Assembly: GCA_017513525.1 (NCBI GenBank)
Contig: JAFXFC010000011.1
Span: 58,469 to 122,468, forward strand
Direction of reading: 5' to 3'
Length of the DNA stretch: 64,000 bases
Origin: Clostridia bacterium
GTDB lineage: Bacteria > Bacillota > Clostridia > Oscillospirales > Acutalibacteraceae
Under the pieces are notes generated by a model, which was not told where the DNA came from, made no database searches, and saw only the letters and a list, made by a program, of their open reading frames with translations. Shown here piece after piece: positions 35,854-45,447 of the stretch (within the stretch, counting starts at the first letter, position 1; each line of letters begins with the position of its first letter). Position numbers and translations under genes: made by a program.

Positions 35854-36948
35854 ATGGGATTTGAAATGTCAAACGAATACGATCTTGTTACTCAGATCAA
35901 AGTCGTAGGTGTAGGCGGAGGCGGCGGAAATGCCGTAAACCGCATGGTTGAATCAAATGTTCAGGGCGTCGAATTTATTGCTGTTAATACAGATAAGCAG
36001 GTTCTTATCAATTCTAAAGCTACAACAAAAATTCAGATCGGAGACAAGGTTACTCAGGGTCAGGGTGCAGGTGCAAAGCCCGAAGTAGGCAAAAAGGCTG
36101 CAGAAGAGAGCATGGAAGCTATCAATGAAGTTCTTGCAGGCACCGATATGGTATTTATAACCGCAGGTATGGGCGGCGGAACAGGCACAGGTGCTGCTCC
36201 CGTAATTGCTCAGCTTGCAAAGGATAAGGGTATTCTTACAGTCGGTATCGTTACAAAGCCCTTCGAATTTGAAGGCCGCCGCCGTATGCAGCAGGCAGAA
36301 GCAGGTATTGCTGAGCTTGCACAGCATGTTGATAGCCTTATTGTTATTCCTAATGAAAGACTTAAGCTCGTTTCTGATCAGAAAATAACTTTCCTTAATG
36401 CTTTCTCAATTGCTGATGATGTGCTTCGTCAGGGTGTAAAGAGCATTGCAGAGCTTATTAAGATCCCCGGTATCATCAATCTTGACTTCGCCGATGTAAC
36501 ATCCGTAATGAAGGATGCAGGTCATGCTCATATGGGCGTTGGCAGAGCAAGCGGTAAGGATAAGGCTGAAAATGCTGCAAATGCTGCTATCTCCAGTCCT
36601 CTTCTTGAAACTACCATTCAGGGCGCAAAGGGTGTTATCATTCTTATTTCCGCATCTATGGATATTACTCTTGATGATGTTGATGTTGCAGCTACTATCG
36701 TTAAGGATGCAGCTGATATTGATGCAAATATCATCTTCGGTGTTTCCACTGATCCTGCTCTTGATGATGAAATGGTCGTTACCGTTATTGCAACAGGCTT
36801 CGGCAAGGACGGAAATGTAAATACTCCCGTTGCAGAAAAGAAGGCTGCAGAAGCAGTTGAAGAAAATCCCGAAGAAAAAGCTCCCGAAACCGGTGTTGAT
36901 GACGAGAGCATTATGGATATCTTTAATATTTTTAAGAACAAGAACTGA
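35854..36948 (+). CDS. ftsZ: Cell division protein FtsZ
   Basis: This 364-residue tubulin homologue polymerises with GTP into the division ring. It shows [16 protein letters not shown] near the start, the tubulin signature [14 protein letters not shown], and the catalytic T7-loop region [11 protein letters not shown]. The C-terminal tail [12 protein letters not shown] is the conserved peptide that binds FtsA, SepF and other partners. GGAGG lies upstream of the ATG. ftsA is not in the window. A strong terminator follows. Confidence 0.98.
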   Translation: MGFEMSNEYDLVTQIKVVGVGGGGGNAVNRMVESNVQGVEFIAVNTDKQVLINSKATTKIQIGDKVTQGQGAGAKPEVGKKAAEESMEAINEVLAGTDMVFITAGMGGGTGTGAAPVIAQLAKDKGILTVGIVTKPFEFEGRRRMQQAEAGIAELAQHVDSLIVIPNERLKLVSDQKITFLNAFSIADDVLRQGVKSIAELIKIPGIINLDFADVTSVMKDAGHAHMGVGRASGKDKAENAANAAISSPLLETTIQGAKGVIILISASMDITLDDVDVAATIVKDAADIDANIIFGVSTDPALDDEMVVTVIATGFGKDGNVNTPVAEKKAAEAVEENPEEKAPETGVDDESIMDIFNIFKNKN

Positions 36949-36990
36949 TAGTTATTCCCCTTATAACAGAATTTGTTCAACTATGAAGTG

Positions 36991-37027
36991 AAGGGGCGTC
37001 CTGTTTTGGCCGCCCCGCTTTTTTGAT
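36991..37027 (+). terminator. Rho-independent terminator after ftsZ
   Basis: GGGGCG pairs with CGCCCC around a 12-base loop (36993-37016) and is followed by GCTTTTTT. It ends only 4 bases before the next coding sequence. Confidence 0.8.
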
Positions 37028-37030
37028 TTT

Positions 37031-37663
37031 ATGACAAAAAATATTGTATTTGATTTCGGAAATGTCATAATGAAATATGATCCGGACGAAATGCTGAGCA
37101 GATTTCATCTTACGGACAGCGAAAAAGAATTTTTTAAGCAGAAAATTTTTTCTGATCCGAAGTGGAGAGACGGCGACAAAGGCTTTGGCTACAGGGATGT
37201 TCTGTTTTACGACACCGTAAAGGAGCTTCCCGAAAAGCTTCAAAAGGTTTTTTATTCTCTTTCGGCAAGGTATGATTTTGAGCTTATGTATATGCCATAT
37301 AATGACGGTATAGACGAACTTATAGCCGAGCTTAAGGATAACGGATATAAAATCTATTTACTCAGTAATATCGGACTCAGTTTTCATTATTTTAATAAAA
37401 AAGTGCCTGTGTTTTCTCTTTTTGACGGCTGTTTCCCAAGCTGTGATTACGGTCTAATAAAACCTGAAAAAGAGGTATATAATACATTTTTCCGAAGATT
37501 TTCCCTCGTTCCCGAAGAATGTCTTTTTATTGATGACACAATGGAAAATGTAAGAGCCAGTGAAAAGGCAGGTATGCCTGCTGTTTGTTATAATGCTGTT
37601 TTACAGGACATTGCTGTATTGAGAAAACTACTCTCGGCAAGAGGAATAAGAATCGGTAATTGA
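37031..37663 (+). CDS. HAD-superfamily hydrolase
   Basis: This 210-residue protein is a HAD subfamily IA hydrolase of the YihX-like group. The nucleophile motif is FDFGNVIM (Asp8). The usual second Asp is Asn, as in many members of this group. Motif II is LLSNIG (Ser), motif III has the Lys of [10 protein letters not shown], and motif IV is FIDDTMENV. It probably dephosphorylates a small phosphorylated substrate, which cannot be named from sequence. Unusually, the ATG has no visible ribosome binding site and follows the ftsZ terminator directly. It lies 13 bp before proS. Confidence 0.85.
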   Translation: MTKNIVFDFGNVIMKYDPDEMLSRFHLTDSEKEFFKQKIFSDPKWRDGDKGFGYRDVLFYDTVKELPEKLQKVFYSLSARYDFELMYMPYNDGIDELIAELKDNGYKIYLLSNIGLSFHYFNKKVPVFSLFDGCFPSCDYGLIKPEKEVYNTFFRRFSLVPEECLFIDDTMENVRASEKAGMPAVCYNAVLQDIAVLRKLLSARGIRIGN

Positions 37664-37676
37664 AAGGATATTGTTT

Positions 37677-39116
37677 ATGGCAGAAAATAAAAAAATGGTC
37701 GAAGCAATTACCTCAATGGAGGAGGATTTCGGTAAATGGTATACCGATGTTGTAAAAAAGGCTGACCTCGTTGATTATTCAAGTGTAAAGGGTTGTATGA
37801 TCATCCGTCCCTATGGTTATGCTATCTGGGAGCTTCTTCAGAAGCAGATGGATGAAAGATTCAAGGCAACGGGACATGAAAATATTTACATGCCCTTGTT
37901 TATCCCCGAATCATTGCTTCAGAAGGAAAAGGATCATGTTGAAGGCTTTGCTCCCGAAGTAGCATGGGTAACACACGGCGGAAGTGAGCCTTTACAGGAG
38001 CGTCTTTGTGTAAGACCTACTTCGGAAACTCTCTTTTGCGAGCATTATGCAAATATAGTCCATTCATACAGAGATCTTCCCAAACTTTATAACCAGTGGT
38101 GTAATGTTGTAAGATGGGAAAAGACAACAAGACCCTTCCTTCGTTCAAGAGAATTTCTTTGGCAGGAAGGACATACAATTCATGCAACTGCCGAAGAAGC
38201 TATCGAAGAAACAGAGCGTATGCTTAATCTCTATGCAGATTTCTGCAAGGATGTTCTTAATATGCCTGTTATCAAGGGAAAAAAGACAGAAAGCGATAAG
38301 TTCGCAGGTGCTGAGGCTACATATGCAATAGAAGCCCTTATGCACGACGGTAAGGCTCTTCAGGCAGGAACCTCACATTATTTCGGTGACGGTTTTGCAA
38401 GAGCATTTGATATGACTTATACTGATAAGGAAAATAAGCAGCAGTATGTTCATCAGACCTCATGGGGAACAACAACAAGACTTATCGGTGCTGTTATTAT
38501 GTCCCACGGTGACAATAACGGTCTTGTGCTTCCTCCGAAAGTTGCTCCCACTCAGGTTATAATCATTCCTATAGCGGCTCATAAGCCCGGTGTTAAGGAA
38601 AAGGCTGAGGAATTAAGACAGCGTCTTGCATCCTCATTCAGAGTTAAGTGTGATAATACAGATAATTCCGCAGGCTGGAAGTTCAGTGAATACGAAATGA
38701 AGGGCGTGCCGCTTCGTCTTGAAATCGGTCCCAAGGATATTGAAAACAATCAGTGTGTCCTTGTTCGCCGTGATAACAGAGAAAAGTATTTTGTTTCCCT
38801 TGATAATCTTGAAGAAGAAATTGCAAAGCTTCTTGAAGATCTCGGCAATGCTCTTTATGAAAAAGCACTCAATAATATCGAAAAGAAGACCTACAGATGT
38901 ACTTCCATTGATGAGATAAAGAATGCTTTAGCCGAAAACGGTGACGGCTTTGTTAAAGCCATGTGGTGCGGCGAAGAAGAGTGCGAAGATAAGGTCAAGG
39001 AGCTTACGGGCGTTGGTTCAAGATGTATTCCCTTTGAACAGGAAAATCTTTCAGATACCTGTGTTTGCTGCGGTAAAAAGGCAATTAACATGGTAGTCTG
39101 GGGCAACGCATATTAA
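37677..39116 (+). CDS. proS: Prolyl-tRNA synthetase, archaeal/eukaryotic type
   Basis: This 479-residue class II synthetase charges tRNA-Pro. It is the short form without the bacterial editing insertion. Motif 2 lies in [20 protein letters not shown] and motif 3 near the [16 protein letters not shown] region. The C-terminal extension carries the zinc-binding cysteines [15 protein letters not shown] and TCVCCGKKA and ends in a Tyr, as in archaeal-type enzymes. Many Clostridia carry this type. GAAAGGA lies 8 bases before the ATG at 37677. Confidence 0.95.
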   Translation: MAENKKMVEAITSMEEDFGKWYTDVVKKADLVDYSSVKGCMIIRPYGYAIWELLQKQMDERFKATGHENIYMPLFIPESLLQKEKDHVEGFAPEVAWVTHGGSEPLQERLCVRPTSETLFCEHYANIVHSYRDLPKLYNQWCNVVRWEKTTRPFLRSREFLWQEGHTIHATAEEAIEETERMLNLYADFCKDVLNMPVIKGKKTESDKFAGAEATYAIEALMHDGKALQAGTSHYFGDGFARAFDMTYTDKENKQQYVHQTSWGTTTRLIGAVIMSHGDNNGLVLPPKVAPTQVIIIPIAAHKPGVKEKAEELRQRLASSFRVKCDNTDNSAGWKFSEYEMKGVPLRLEIGPKDIENNQCVLVRRDNREKYFVSLDNLEEEIAKLLEDLGNALYEKALNNIEKKTYRCTSIDEIKNALAENGDGFVKAMWCGEEECEDKVKELTGVGSRCIPFEQENLSDTCVCCGKKAINMVVWGNAY

Positions 39117-39130
39117 TCTTAATAATATAA

Positions 39131-39260
39131 GAAAACGGCTTCGCCGAAGCCTTACGGCGACCGTTTTCGAATAGTCCATCTCCGAGGAAAGCTTGCTTTC
39201 CGTTCGGAGGGACATAAAATCTTTTTACTTTATAGGAAGGAATTTCCTATAAAGTAAAAA
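39131..39260. repeat. Three-hairpin dispersed repeat, copy 2
   Basis: This is the second copy of the repeat at 1295-1422. Hairpin 1 is 39131-39168, hairpin 2 is 39180-39209 (CTCCG and GGAAAG with CTTTCC and CGGAG), and hairpin 3 is 39222-39260, identical to copy 1. There are no terminal inverted repeats around this copy. It lies between the ends of proS and the dockerin-like gene. Confidence 0.85.
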
Positions 39261-39285
39261 AAGCCGTCGGAATTTCCGGCGGCTT
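39254..39285 (-). terminator. Rho-independent terminator of the dockerin-like gene
   Basis: On the minus strand AAGCCGCCGG pairs with CCGACGGCTT (39261-39285) with a mismatch-free core, followed by T7. A perfect 26-base palindrome at 39299-39324 (AAGGGCTTCGG with CCGAAGCCCTT) lies before it without a T run on the minus strand. Confidence 0.8.
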
Positions 39286-39348
39286 AATATATAGAAACAA
39301 GGGCTTCGGAATTCCGAAGCCCTTAAAATTTGTTAGTGTTTATTTTGA

Positions 39349-41490
39349 TTATGCAAGATTTTCAAGACCGACAGAAGCTCTGAGAATAAATCTTGCATCT
39401 TCTGCCTTGATTTTAGTATCTTTGCTTACATCGGCAGCGAGTTTTTCAACGATGTTCAAATTTTCAAGATTGACTGAAGCTCTGAGTGTAAGTCTTGCGT
39501 CATTTGCTTTAAGACCGTCTTTAAAGTCAACATCTCCGAGTGCGATAGGATATCTGACTTCAAAGATGCTTGTAATGATATCATCGATAAAACCAATAAC
39601 AGCAACATTTACTTTTTTATTGAAGATTTCAGAGCTTTCATTTTCAGCAAGAATAGCAACTGCTGCTTCAATATCAAAGTTAAGAAGATTTCCGAGGAAC
39701 TTATCCATAAGCATTGTTTCAATATCAAAGCTGAAGTATTTGTCGCCGCAGCCTGAAATAAAGGAGAGATCAACAAGGCTGTTGAGGATGATGTTAAGCT
39801 TCATAAACGGATCTGCTCCATCGTCAAGCTTATCCATATTTGCGGGGATAAGCTCAGCTATTGCGGGAATACCCTTAGCAAAGTTAATAGCCCAGTCAAC
39901 GATCTGATCAAGATAATCAATACCGCTCCAACCGGTTGTATCTGCGGGAAGTGTGAAATATGTTGTGTCGGCATTATATAAAAGTGCCTTTGCAGCTGTT
40001 TCCATTCCGATCTCAAAGATCATATCAATGCAAGCTTCATTGCTGAGTAAATCAACATCCTTTGCTTTTGATGCAGCATTAATAGTCATGGGAACCCATT
40101 CCTTGTCGTTGACTGCATATTTTGCTGCAAGAACAGCAAGCTGCTCAAGTGTCTTTACCTTGTTGACTTCTTCCATATTTACCTGCTTGAACCATGTACG
40201 GAAGAAGAGCTTGAGAACTGCAACTGCCATTTCTTCAGCAGACATATTCTTTACATTGTCAGCAGTAAAACCGGAAAGGTCAACGCCGAGGTTTTTGAGA
40301 TTGCTGATAAGAGGAAGAATGTAACGGAAAGTTTTTGCAAGATTTTCGTTAAGCTTATCGTTGCCGCCTTCTTCAAGTGCCAGTGCTTTGAATGTATCTT
40401 CTGTGAGGATAACTTTGAGAAGAGTAATAACGGCATTATTGAGCTGAGCTACCATATTGCCCTTGCCGGCACCGAGGATAGAATCAAATGTATCAGCCTT
40501 GAATTCATAATCCCAGTTGAATACCTTGTCAAGAATATTCTCATATTCATCGTCAAGGGGTTTTATGTTTTCTGTAAGCAAAGCTTTAATATCATTGTTA
40601 AGAGGCTCAACAAGAAGATTTGTGTAGATAGGGCCTGCATAGTCTTCAAGTAAGCCGTAAATGCTCTTTTGCATAAGATTTCCTGCTTCTGACTGTGAAA
40701 CACTGTCTTTACCAGTGAGAAGCTTAAGGAAAGCAACAGCTACGATTTCGTCTGCAGAGTAGTTTTTGTATGTTTCGTAATTAAGTTCAACAGCATCGCA
40801 AAGCATTTCTTTTATTTTTGCGGAGCTGATTTTGTCTTTTATGAGGTTGTTGACAGTTGAGTTAAAAAGAAATCCTATTCCGAGACCTATTTCTGCTTTC
40901 AGTACCTTTTTTATAAAGCTTGTATTATCTGCAAGGAACTGGAAAAGTGCATAGACAGTATTAAGATTTCCTGACTTTTCAACTGATATGTTTTTGAGTG
41001 CAGTTTCTTTCATTGATGAAATGTCACCGAGAACGGAAGTAGAAGCAAGATCGTAAAGGCCTTTTACAACACCGTTGACAGTAGAAAGATCAATGCTTAC
41101 AACATCCTTTATGAGCCATGATACAAACTCTTCTTCATAAATATCCTTTGTCCATTCAGGGAGATTGACATTGAGCCAGTCAACAAGAATTTTTGCCAGC
41201 TGTTCGTCTGTAGCAGACATTATGTTTGTATCACCGATCGTTGTTTTCAGACTTTCATCTTCAACAAGCATAAAAACGAGTCGGAGAATAGTAGGAGTGA
41301 TTTTTTCTTTTCTTTCGTTAAGTTTTGTAAGAAGCCATTCAACGAGATTTCCGAGATTATCACTCTGAATGAGCTTATCTACAGTGTTCACATTATCATC
41401 AATTGCACCGGCGGAAGCCATAAGCGGAAGTGATGAAAAAGCAAGTATCATAGCAAGAATAATGCTTATGATTTTGTTTGTTTTTTTCAT
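39349..41490 (-). CDS. Large secreted protein with C-terminal dockerin-like repeats
   Basis: This encodes 713 residues. A signal peptide spans about 1-28 (IISIILAMILAFSSLPLMAS, then AGA). The long middle part is mostly helical with no family I recognise and no catalytic motif. The last 62 residues hold two aligned copies of a dockerin-like unit, GDVDFKDGLKANDARLTLRA and ADVSKDTKIKAEDARFILRA, each ending with SV.LENL. The second fits the Ca-loop spacing best; the first has Lys at a ligand position. Dockerins bind cohesins in cellulosomes or on cell surfaces. The ATG at 41490 is preferred over 41502, which touches the ribosome binding site AAAGG. It has its own promoter and terminator. Confidence 0.75.
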   Translation of the reverse strand: MKKTNKIISIILAMILAFSSLPLMASAGAIDDNVNTVDKLIQSDNLGNLVEWLLTKLNERKEKITPTILRLVFMLVEDESLKTTIGDTNIMSATDEQLAKILVDWLNVNLPEWTKDIYEEEFVSWLIKDVVSIDLSTVNGVVKGLYDLASTSVLGDISSMKETALKNISVEKSGNLNTVYALFQFLADNTSFIKKVLKAEIGLGIGFLFNSTVNNLIKDKISSAKIKEMLCDAVELNYETYKNYSADEIVAVAFLKLLTGKDSVSQSEAGNLMQKSIYGLLEDYAGPIYTNLLVEPLNNDIKALLTENIKPLDDEYENILDKVFNWDYEFKADTFDSILGAGKGNMVAQLNNAVITLLKVILTEDTFKALALEEGGNDKLNENLAKTFRYILPLISNLKNLGVDLSGFTADNVKNMSAEEMAVAVLKLFFRTWFKQVNMEEVNKVKTLEQLAVLAAKYAVNDKEWVPMTINAASKAKDVDLLSNEACIDMIFEIGMETAAKALLYNADTTYFTLPADTTGWSGIDYLDQIVDWAINFAKGIPAIAELIPANMDKLDDGADPFMKLNIILNSLVDLSFISGCGDKYFSFDIETMLMDKFLGNLLNFDIEAAVAILAENESSEIFNKKVNVAVIGFIDDIITSIFEVRYPIALGDVDFKDGLKANDARLTLRASVNLENLNIVEKLAADVSKDTKIKAEDARFILRASVGLENLA

Positions 41491-41552
41491 TACAAAAAAC
41501 ATCCTTTCGAGAAATTATAACCGGAACGGACCAGCCGACGGATTATGGTTAT

Positions 41553-41581
41553 ATTTTAAATTAACCCATATTAATTGTCAA
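41553..41581 (-). promoter_or_regulatory. Promoter of the dockerin-like gene
   Basis: On the minus strand TTGACA (41576-41581) and TAAAAT (41553-41558) are separated by 17 bases. Confidence 0.75.
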
Positions 41582-41825
41582 CACTCTAATAATTGTATTT
41601 TTAACCAATATTTATGTTACAACTTTGTAATATTTTTATCTATTGCTAAATAAATGAATAATAAACCCAAAAAAGTTCATAAGTTGACAAAATTCTTGTT
41701 TTACTTAGTGTATTGAAGAGCAGTAAATTTTGCATGAATTGCAAGTTTATAAAGGCGGCGCAGACGGTAAAATTGGCAAAAATGCAAAAAAGTTTAAAAT
41801 ATCCTAAAAAACTGCCTGAATTTTC

Positions 41826-41854
41826 TTGATTTTGTTCCTTTTCTGCTGTATACT
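41826..41854 (+). promoter_or_regulatory. Promoter of xpt and the nucleoside transporter
   Basis: TTGATT (41826-41831) and TATACT (41849-41854) are separated by 17 bases, about 35 bases before xpt. Confidence 0.75.
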
Positions 41855-41892
41855 GACATTGTTTTTTATTAACATCAGCGGAGGGGTATATA

Positions 41893-42471
41893 ATGAAATT
41901 GCTTGAAGATAAGATCCTTTCCTGCGGAACCGTGCTTCCCGGAAATATTCTTAAAGTAGACAGCTTCTTGAATCATCAGCTTGATGTGTCCCTTCTTTCC
42001 GAACTCGGTAAAGAGTTTTACAGACTTTTCTCTGATTGTAATATAACAAAGATTCTCACGGTAGAGGCTTCCGGTATTCCCATTGCCTGCTTTGCGGCAC
42101 AGCATTTTGATGTTCCCGTAGTATTTGCAAAGAAAGGTCATCACAAGAATATCGGCAATGATATATATACTGCTGAGGTCTTTTCTTTTACCAAAGGAAC
42201 AAGTTATACAATTTTCGTATCCAAAAAATATCTTTCCCGCGGTGATAACGTTCTTGTTATTGACGATTTCCTTGCAAACGGACAGGCAGTTCTCGGTCTT
42301 AAGAAAATCATTGAGGATGCGGGAGCTACTCTTCAGGGAGTAGGAATTGCAATTGAAAAAGGCTTCCAGAACGGCGGAAAGCAGATCCGCGAACAGGGAG
42401 TAAACTTAAGGTCTTTAGCAATCGTTGATTCTATGACTGATGACAGCATCAGTTTCAGAAATGACGATTGA
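41893..42471 (+). CDS. xpt: Xanthine phosphoribosyltransferase
   Basis: This 192-residue purine salvage enzyme converts xanthine and PRPP to XMP. It has MKLLEDKILSCGTVLPGNILKVD-type N-terminal sequence, TVEASGIPIACFAA, and the PRPP loop VLVIDDFLANGQAV typical of Xpt. The substrate region AKKGHHKN also fits. AGCGGAGG lies before the ATG. It is followed after 32 bp by the BMP-family binding protein, which suggests that uptake and salvage of purines are expressed together. Confidence 0.94.
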   Translation: MKLLEDKILSCGTVLPGNILKVDSFLNHQLDVSLLSELGKEFYRLFSDCNITKILTVEASGIPIACFAAQHFDVPVVFAKKGHHKNIGNDIYTAEVFSFTKGTSYTIFVSKKYLSRGDNVLVIDDFLANGQAVLGLKKIIEDAGATLQGVGIAIEKGFQNGGKQIREQGVNLRSLAIVDSMTDDSISFRNDD

Positions 42472-42503
42472 TATAGAATAAAAAAATATTGGAGGAACCC
42501 AAA

Positions 42504-43766
42504 GTGAAAAAAGTATTTAAAGTACTCGCACTCGTTCTTGCACTTTCCATGATCGTTGCTTTTGCTGCTTGCGGCGGCACAGGTAATGAAGAAACAACCG
42601 TTGGTGCAGACGAAACCACAACTGCAGGTGAAGGCACACCTCTTGATTTATCAAAGGTAAAGATCGGTTTTATCTGTCTTCACGATGAAAACTCAACCTA
42701 TGACAAGAACTTCATTGAAGCTGCAAAAGAAGCAAAGACTGCTCTCGGTCTTACAGATGACCAGGTAGTTATCGTTACAAACATTGACGAATCAAGTGAA
42801 TGTTATGACACAGCTGCTGACCTTGTTGACGATGGTTGCAACATCGTTTTCGCTAACTCCTTCGGTCACGAAGATTTCATGATTCAGGCTGCTAAGGAAT
42901 TCCCCGATGTTCAGTTCTGCCATGCAACAGGTACAAAGGCTCACACAGAAGGTCTCAAGAACTATCACAACGCTTTCGCATCTATCTATGAAGGCAGATA
43001 TCTTGCAGGTATTGCTGCAGGTCTTAAGCTCAACGAAATGATAGCTGCAGGCGAAATCACAGCTGAAGAAGCAAAGATGGGTTATGTCGGTGCTTACACA
43101 TATGCTGAAGTTATCTCCGGTTACACATCCTTCTATCTTGGCGCAAAGAGCGTTTGCCCCACAGTTACTATGGACGTTCAGTTCACAGGTTCATGGTATG
43201 ACGAGCAGGCTGAAAAGGAAGCTGCTGTTACTCTTATGAGCAAGGACTGCGTTCTTATAAGCCAGCATGCTGACTCCATGGGCGCTCCCACAGCTTGTGA
43301 AACAGCAGGCGTTCCCAACGTTTCCTACAACGGCTCAACAGTTGCTGCTTGCCCCAATACATTCATCGTATCTTCCAGAATCAACTGGGCTCCCTACTAT
43401 GAATACATCATCAAGACAGTAGCTGCAGGCGAAGAAATCGCTGCTGACTGGTGCGGCGGTATCGCTGAAGGTTCTGTAGTTCTTACAGAAGTTAACGAGC
43501 AGGCTGCTGCAGCTGATACTCAGAAGGCTATTGACGATGCAAAGGCTAAGTTCCTTGATGGTACTCTCAAGGTATTCGCAACAGATACATTCACAAAGGA
43601 TGGCGCTGCTTTAACAACTTACATGGCTGATGTTGACACAGATACTGATTACACACCTGACACAGAAGCTATCGCTGACGGTTACTTCCATGAGTCAGAA
43701 CATCGTTCAGCTCCTTATTTCGATCTCAGAATCGACGGTATCACTCTTCTTAACGAAAAGTTCTGA
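42504..43766 (+). CDS. BMP-family nucleoside-binding lipoprotein
   Basis: This 420-residue protein is the extracellular binding component of an ABC importer. The signal peptide (VLALVLALSMIVAFAAC) ends in a lipobox, with the lipidated Cys near residue 23, followed by a Thr/Glu-rich linker. The body starts VKIGFICLHDENSTYDKNF and has ASIYEGRYLAGIAAG and GYVGAYTYAEVISGY, as in the BMP/PnrA purine nucleoside receptors. The start is GTG at 42504, with GGAGG 8 bases upstream. Family members bind guanosine, inosine and related nucleosides; the neighbour xpt supports a purine ligand. Confidence 0.92.
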   Translation: MKKVFKVLALVLALSMIVAFAACGGTGNEETTVGADETTTAGEGTPLDLSKVKIGFICLHDENSTYDKNFIEAAKEAKTALGLTDDQVVIVTNIDESSECYDTAADLVDDGCNIVFANSFGHEDFMIQAAKEFPDVQFCHATGTKAHTEGLKNYHNAFASIYEGRYLAGIAAGLKLNEMIAAGEITAEEAKMGYVGAYTYAEVISGYTSFYLGAKSVCPTVTMDVQFTGSWYDEQAEKEAAVTLMSKDCVLISQHADSMGAPTACETAGVPNVSYNGSTVAACPNTFIVSSRINWAPYYEYIIKTVAAGEEIAADWCGGIAEGSVVLTEVNEQAAAADTQKAIDDAKAKFLDGTLKVFATDTFTKDGAALTTYMADVDTDTDYTPDTEAIADGYFHESEHRSAPYFDLRIDGITLLNEKF

Positions 43767-43787
43767 TTTATACCCCTTAAATGAAAA

Positions 43788-43826
43788 AGGCGGAGCACTT
43801 ATCTGCTCCGCCTATGCTTGTTTTTG
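43788..43826 (+). terminator. Hairpin after the binding-protein gene
   Basis: AGGCGGAGCA pairs with TGCTCCGCCT, followed at a distance by T5. It is probably a leaky terminator or mRNA stabiliser that keeps the binding protein in excess over the other transporter parts. A second hairpin, AACTGAAAAA with TTTTTCAGTT, follows at 43840-43882, just before the ATPase ribosome binding site. Confidence 0.6.
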
Positions 43827-43904
43827 AATATGACTTGATAACTGAAAAAACATCATCGGAAAACGGTTGTGCTTTTTCAGTTATTAAATGAGGAGGAAAG
43901 GCAT

Positions 43905-45443
43905 TTGTCAGGTAACGCAGCTATTGAATTAAAGAATATTACCAAGGTTTTCGGCAGCATTGTGGCAAATAAGGATGTGTGTCTTACGGTAAACAGAGGA
44001 GAGATACTGTCAATTCTCGGTGAAAACGGAAGCGGAAAGACTACTCTTATGAATATGATATCGGGTATTTATTTCCCCGATCACGGACAGATCTTTATTG
44101 ACGGAGAAGAGGTTGTTATCCGTTCTCCGAAGGATGCTTTTAAGTATAAGATCGGTATGATACATCAGCATTTCAAGCTTGTTGATGTTTTTTCGGCAAC
44201 CGAAAATATAATTCTCGGACTTGAAAAGAAAGGTAAATATAACTTAAAAGCCGCTGCCGCTGAGGTCAAAAGTATCAGCGAAAAATACGGCTTTGAAATT
44301 GACCCCATGAAAAAAATACATGAGATGTCCGTTTCCGAAAAACAGACTGTTGAAATAATTAAGGTGCTTTTCAGAGGCGCAGATATTCTTATTCTTGATG
44401 AACCCACAGCCGTATTGACTCCTCAGGAAACACAGAAGCTTTTTAAAATTCTCAGAAGAATGCGTGATGACGGAAAGGCAATTATTATTATCACTCATAA
44501 GCTTCACGAGGTTTTATCGCTTTCTGACCGTGTATCGGTTCTTCGTAAGGGCGAATATATCGGAACCGTAAACACAGCTGAAACAGATGAAGCACAGCTT
44601 ACCGAAATGATGGTAGGTAAAAAAATATCTCTTAATATTGACAGAAGTGAACCAAAAGAGCTTGAAGAGCGTCTTGTTGTAACTGGTCTTGACTGTATCA
44701 ACCGTGAAGGTGTCAAGGTTTTGGATAATGTATCCTTTACGGCATATTCGGGTGAGCTTCTCGGTATTGCAGGTATTGCAGGTTCAGGACAGAGAGAGCT
44801 TCTTGAAGCTATTGCAGGTCTTCAGAGTCTTAATGAGGGAAGTATTATCTATCATGACCCCAAAACAGGCAAGGAAGAAAATCTCCGTAATAAGACTCCG
44901 AGACAGATAAGGGATCTCGGTGTGCGTCTTTCATTCGTTCCCGAAGACAGACTCGGTATGGGTCTTGTCGGCAGCATGGATATTATCGACAATATGATGC
45001 TCAGAAGCTACCGCAAGGGCAAGTCCATGTTCCTTGAAAGAAAGGCTCCCAAAGATCTTGCAATGCAAATAATTGAAGACCTCAGTGTTGTAACTCCCGG
45101 TGCTACAACTCCCGTTCGTCAGCTTTCGGGCGGTAATGTCCAAAAGGTGCTCGTCGGCCGTGAAATTTCCTCATCTCCTACAGTTCTTATGGCTGCTTAC
45201 CCCGTAAGAGGTCTTGATATCAATTCATCTTATCTCATTTATAATCTTCTTAACGAGCAAAAAGAAAAAGGTGCTGCCGTAATCTTTGTTGGTGAAGACC
45301 TTGATGTTCTTATTGAGCTTTGCGACAGAATTCTCGTAATCGGTTCGGGCTCTGTTGCAGGTATAGTAGATGCCCGAAATACAACAAAAGAAGAGATAGG
45401 TCTTCTTATGACAAAATCCAAAACTTCGGAAAAGGAGGAATAA
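43905..45443 (+). CDS. Nucleoside ABC transporter, duplicated ATPase
   Basis: This 512-residue protein contains two ABC ATPase halves. The first has Walker A LGENGSGKTTL and Walker B ILILDEPTAVL, with a degenerate signature (MSVSEKQ). The second has a reduced Walker A (GIAGSGQREL) but a full signature LSGGNVQKVLVGRE. This asymmetry is normal for the RbsA/NupO group. It drives import of nucleosides together with the two permeases that follow. The start is TTG at 43905 with AGGAGG 8 bases before it. Confidence 0.93.
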   Translation: MSGNAAIELKNITKVFGSIVANKDVCLTVNRGEILSILGENGSGKTTLMNMISGIYFPDHGQIFIDGEEVVIRSPKDAFKYKIGMIHQHFKLVDVFSATENIILGLEKKGKYNLKAAAAEVKSISEKYGFEIDPMKKIHEMSVSEKQTVEIIKVLFRGADILILDEPTAVLTPQETQKLFKILRRMRDDGKAIIIITHKLHEVLSLSDRVSVLRKGEYIGTVNTAETDEAQLTEMMVGKKISLNIDRSEPKELEERLVVTGLDCINREGVKVLDNVSFTAYSGELLGIAGIAGSGQRELLEAIAGLQSLNEGSIIYHDPKTGKEENLRNKTPRQIRDLGVRLSFVPEDRLGMGLVGSMDIIDNMMLRSYRKGKSMFLERKAPKDLAMQIIEDLSVVTPGATTPVRQLSGGNVQKVLVGREISSSPTVLMAAYPVRGLDINSSYLIYNLLNEQKEKGAAVIFVGEDLDVLIELCDRILVIGSGSVAGIVDARNTTKEEIGLLMTKSKTSEKEE

Positions 45444-45447
45444 ACAG

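Larger units (their letters stand above)
41491..41892. promoter_or_regulatory. Divergent intergenic region between the dockerin-like gene and xpt
   Basis: These 402 bp hold two divergent promoters (listed separately) and no gene. The palindrome TTACAACTTTGTAA lies at 41618-41631. TTGCATGAATTGCAA, near 41730-41744, is an inverted repeat that could be an operator for xpt. I looked for a purine riboswitch before xpt and did not find its conserved core. Confidence 0.6.

Noticed and set aside
39407..39907. 166-codon plus-strand open frame opposite the dockerin-like gene
   Set aside because: Its Ser-rich composition is the mirror of the real coding strand, and it has no ribosome binding site.
41503..41892. 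Purine riboswitch before xpt
   Set aside because: The conserved loop and core sequences of the purine aptamer were not found, and the promoter leaves only about 35 bases of leader.
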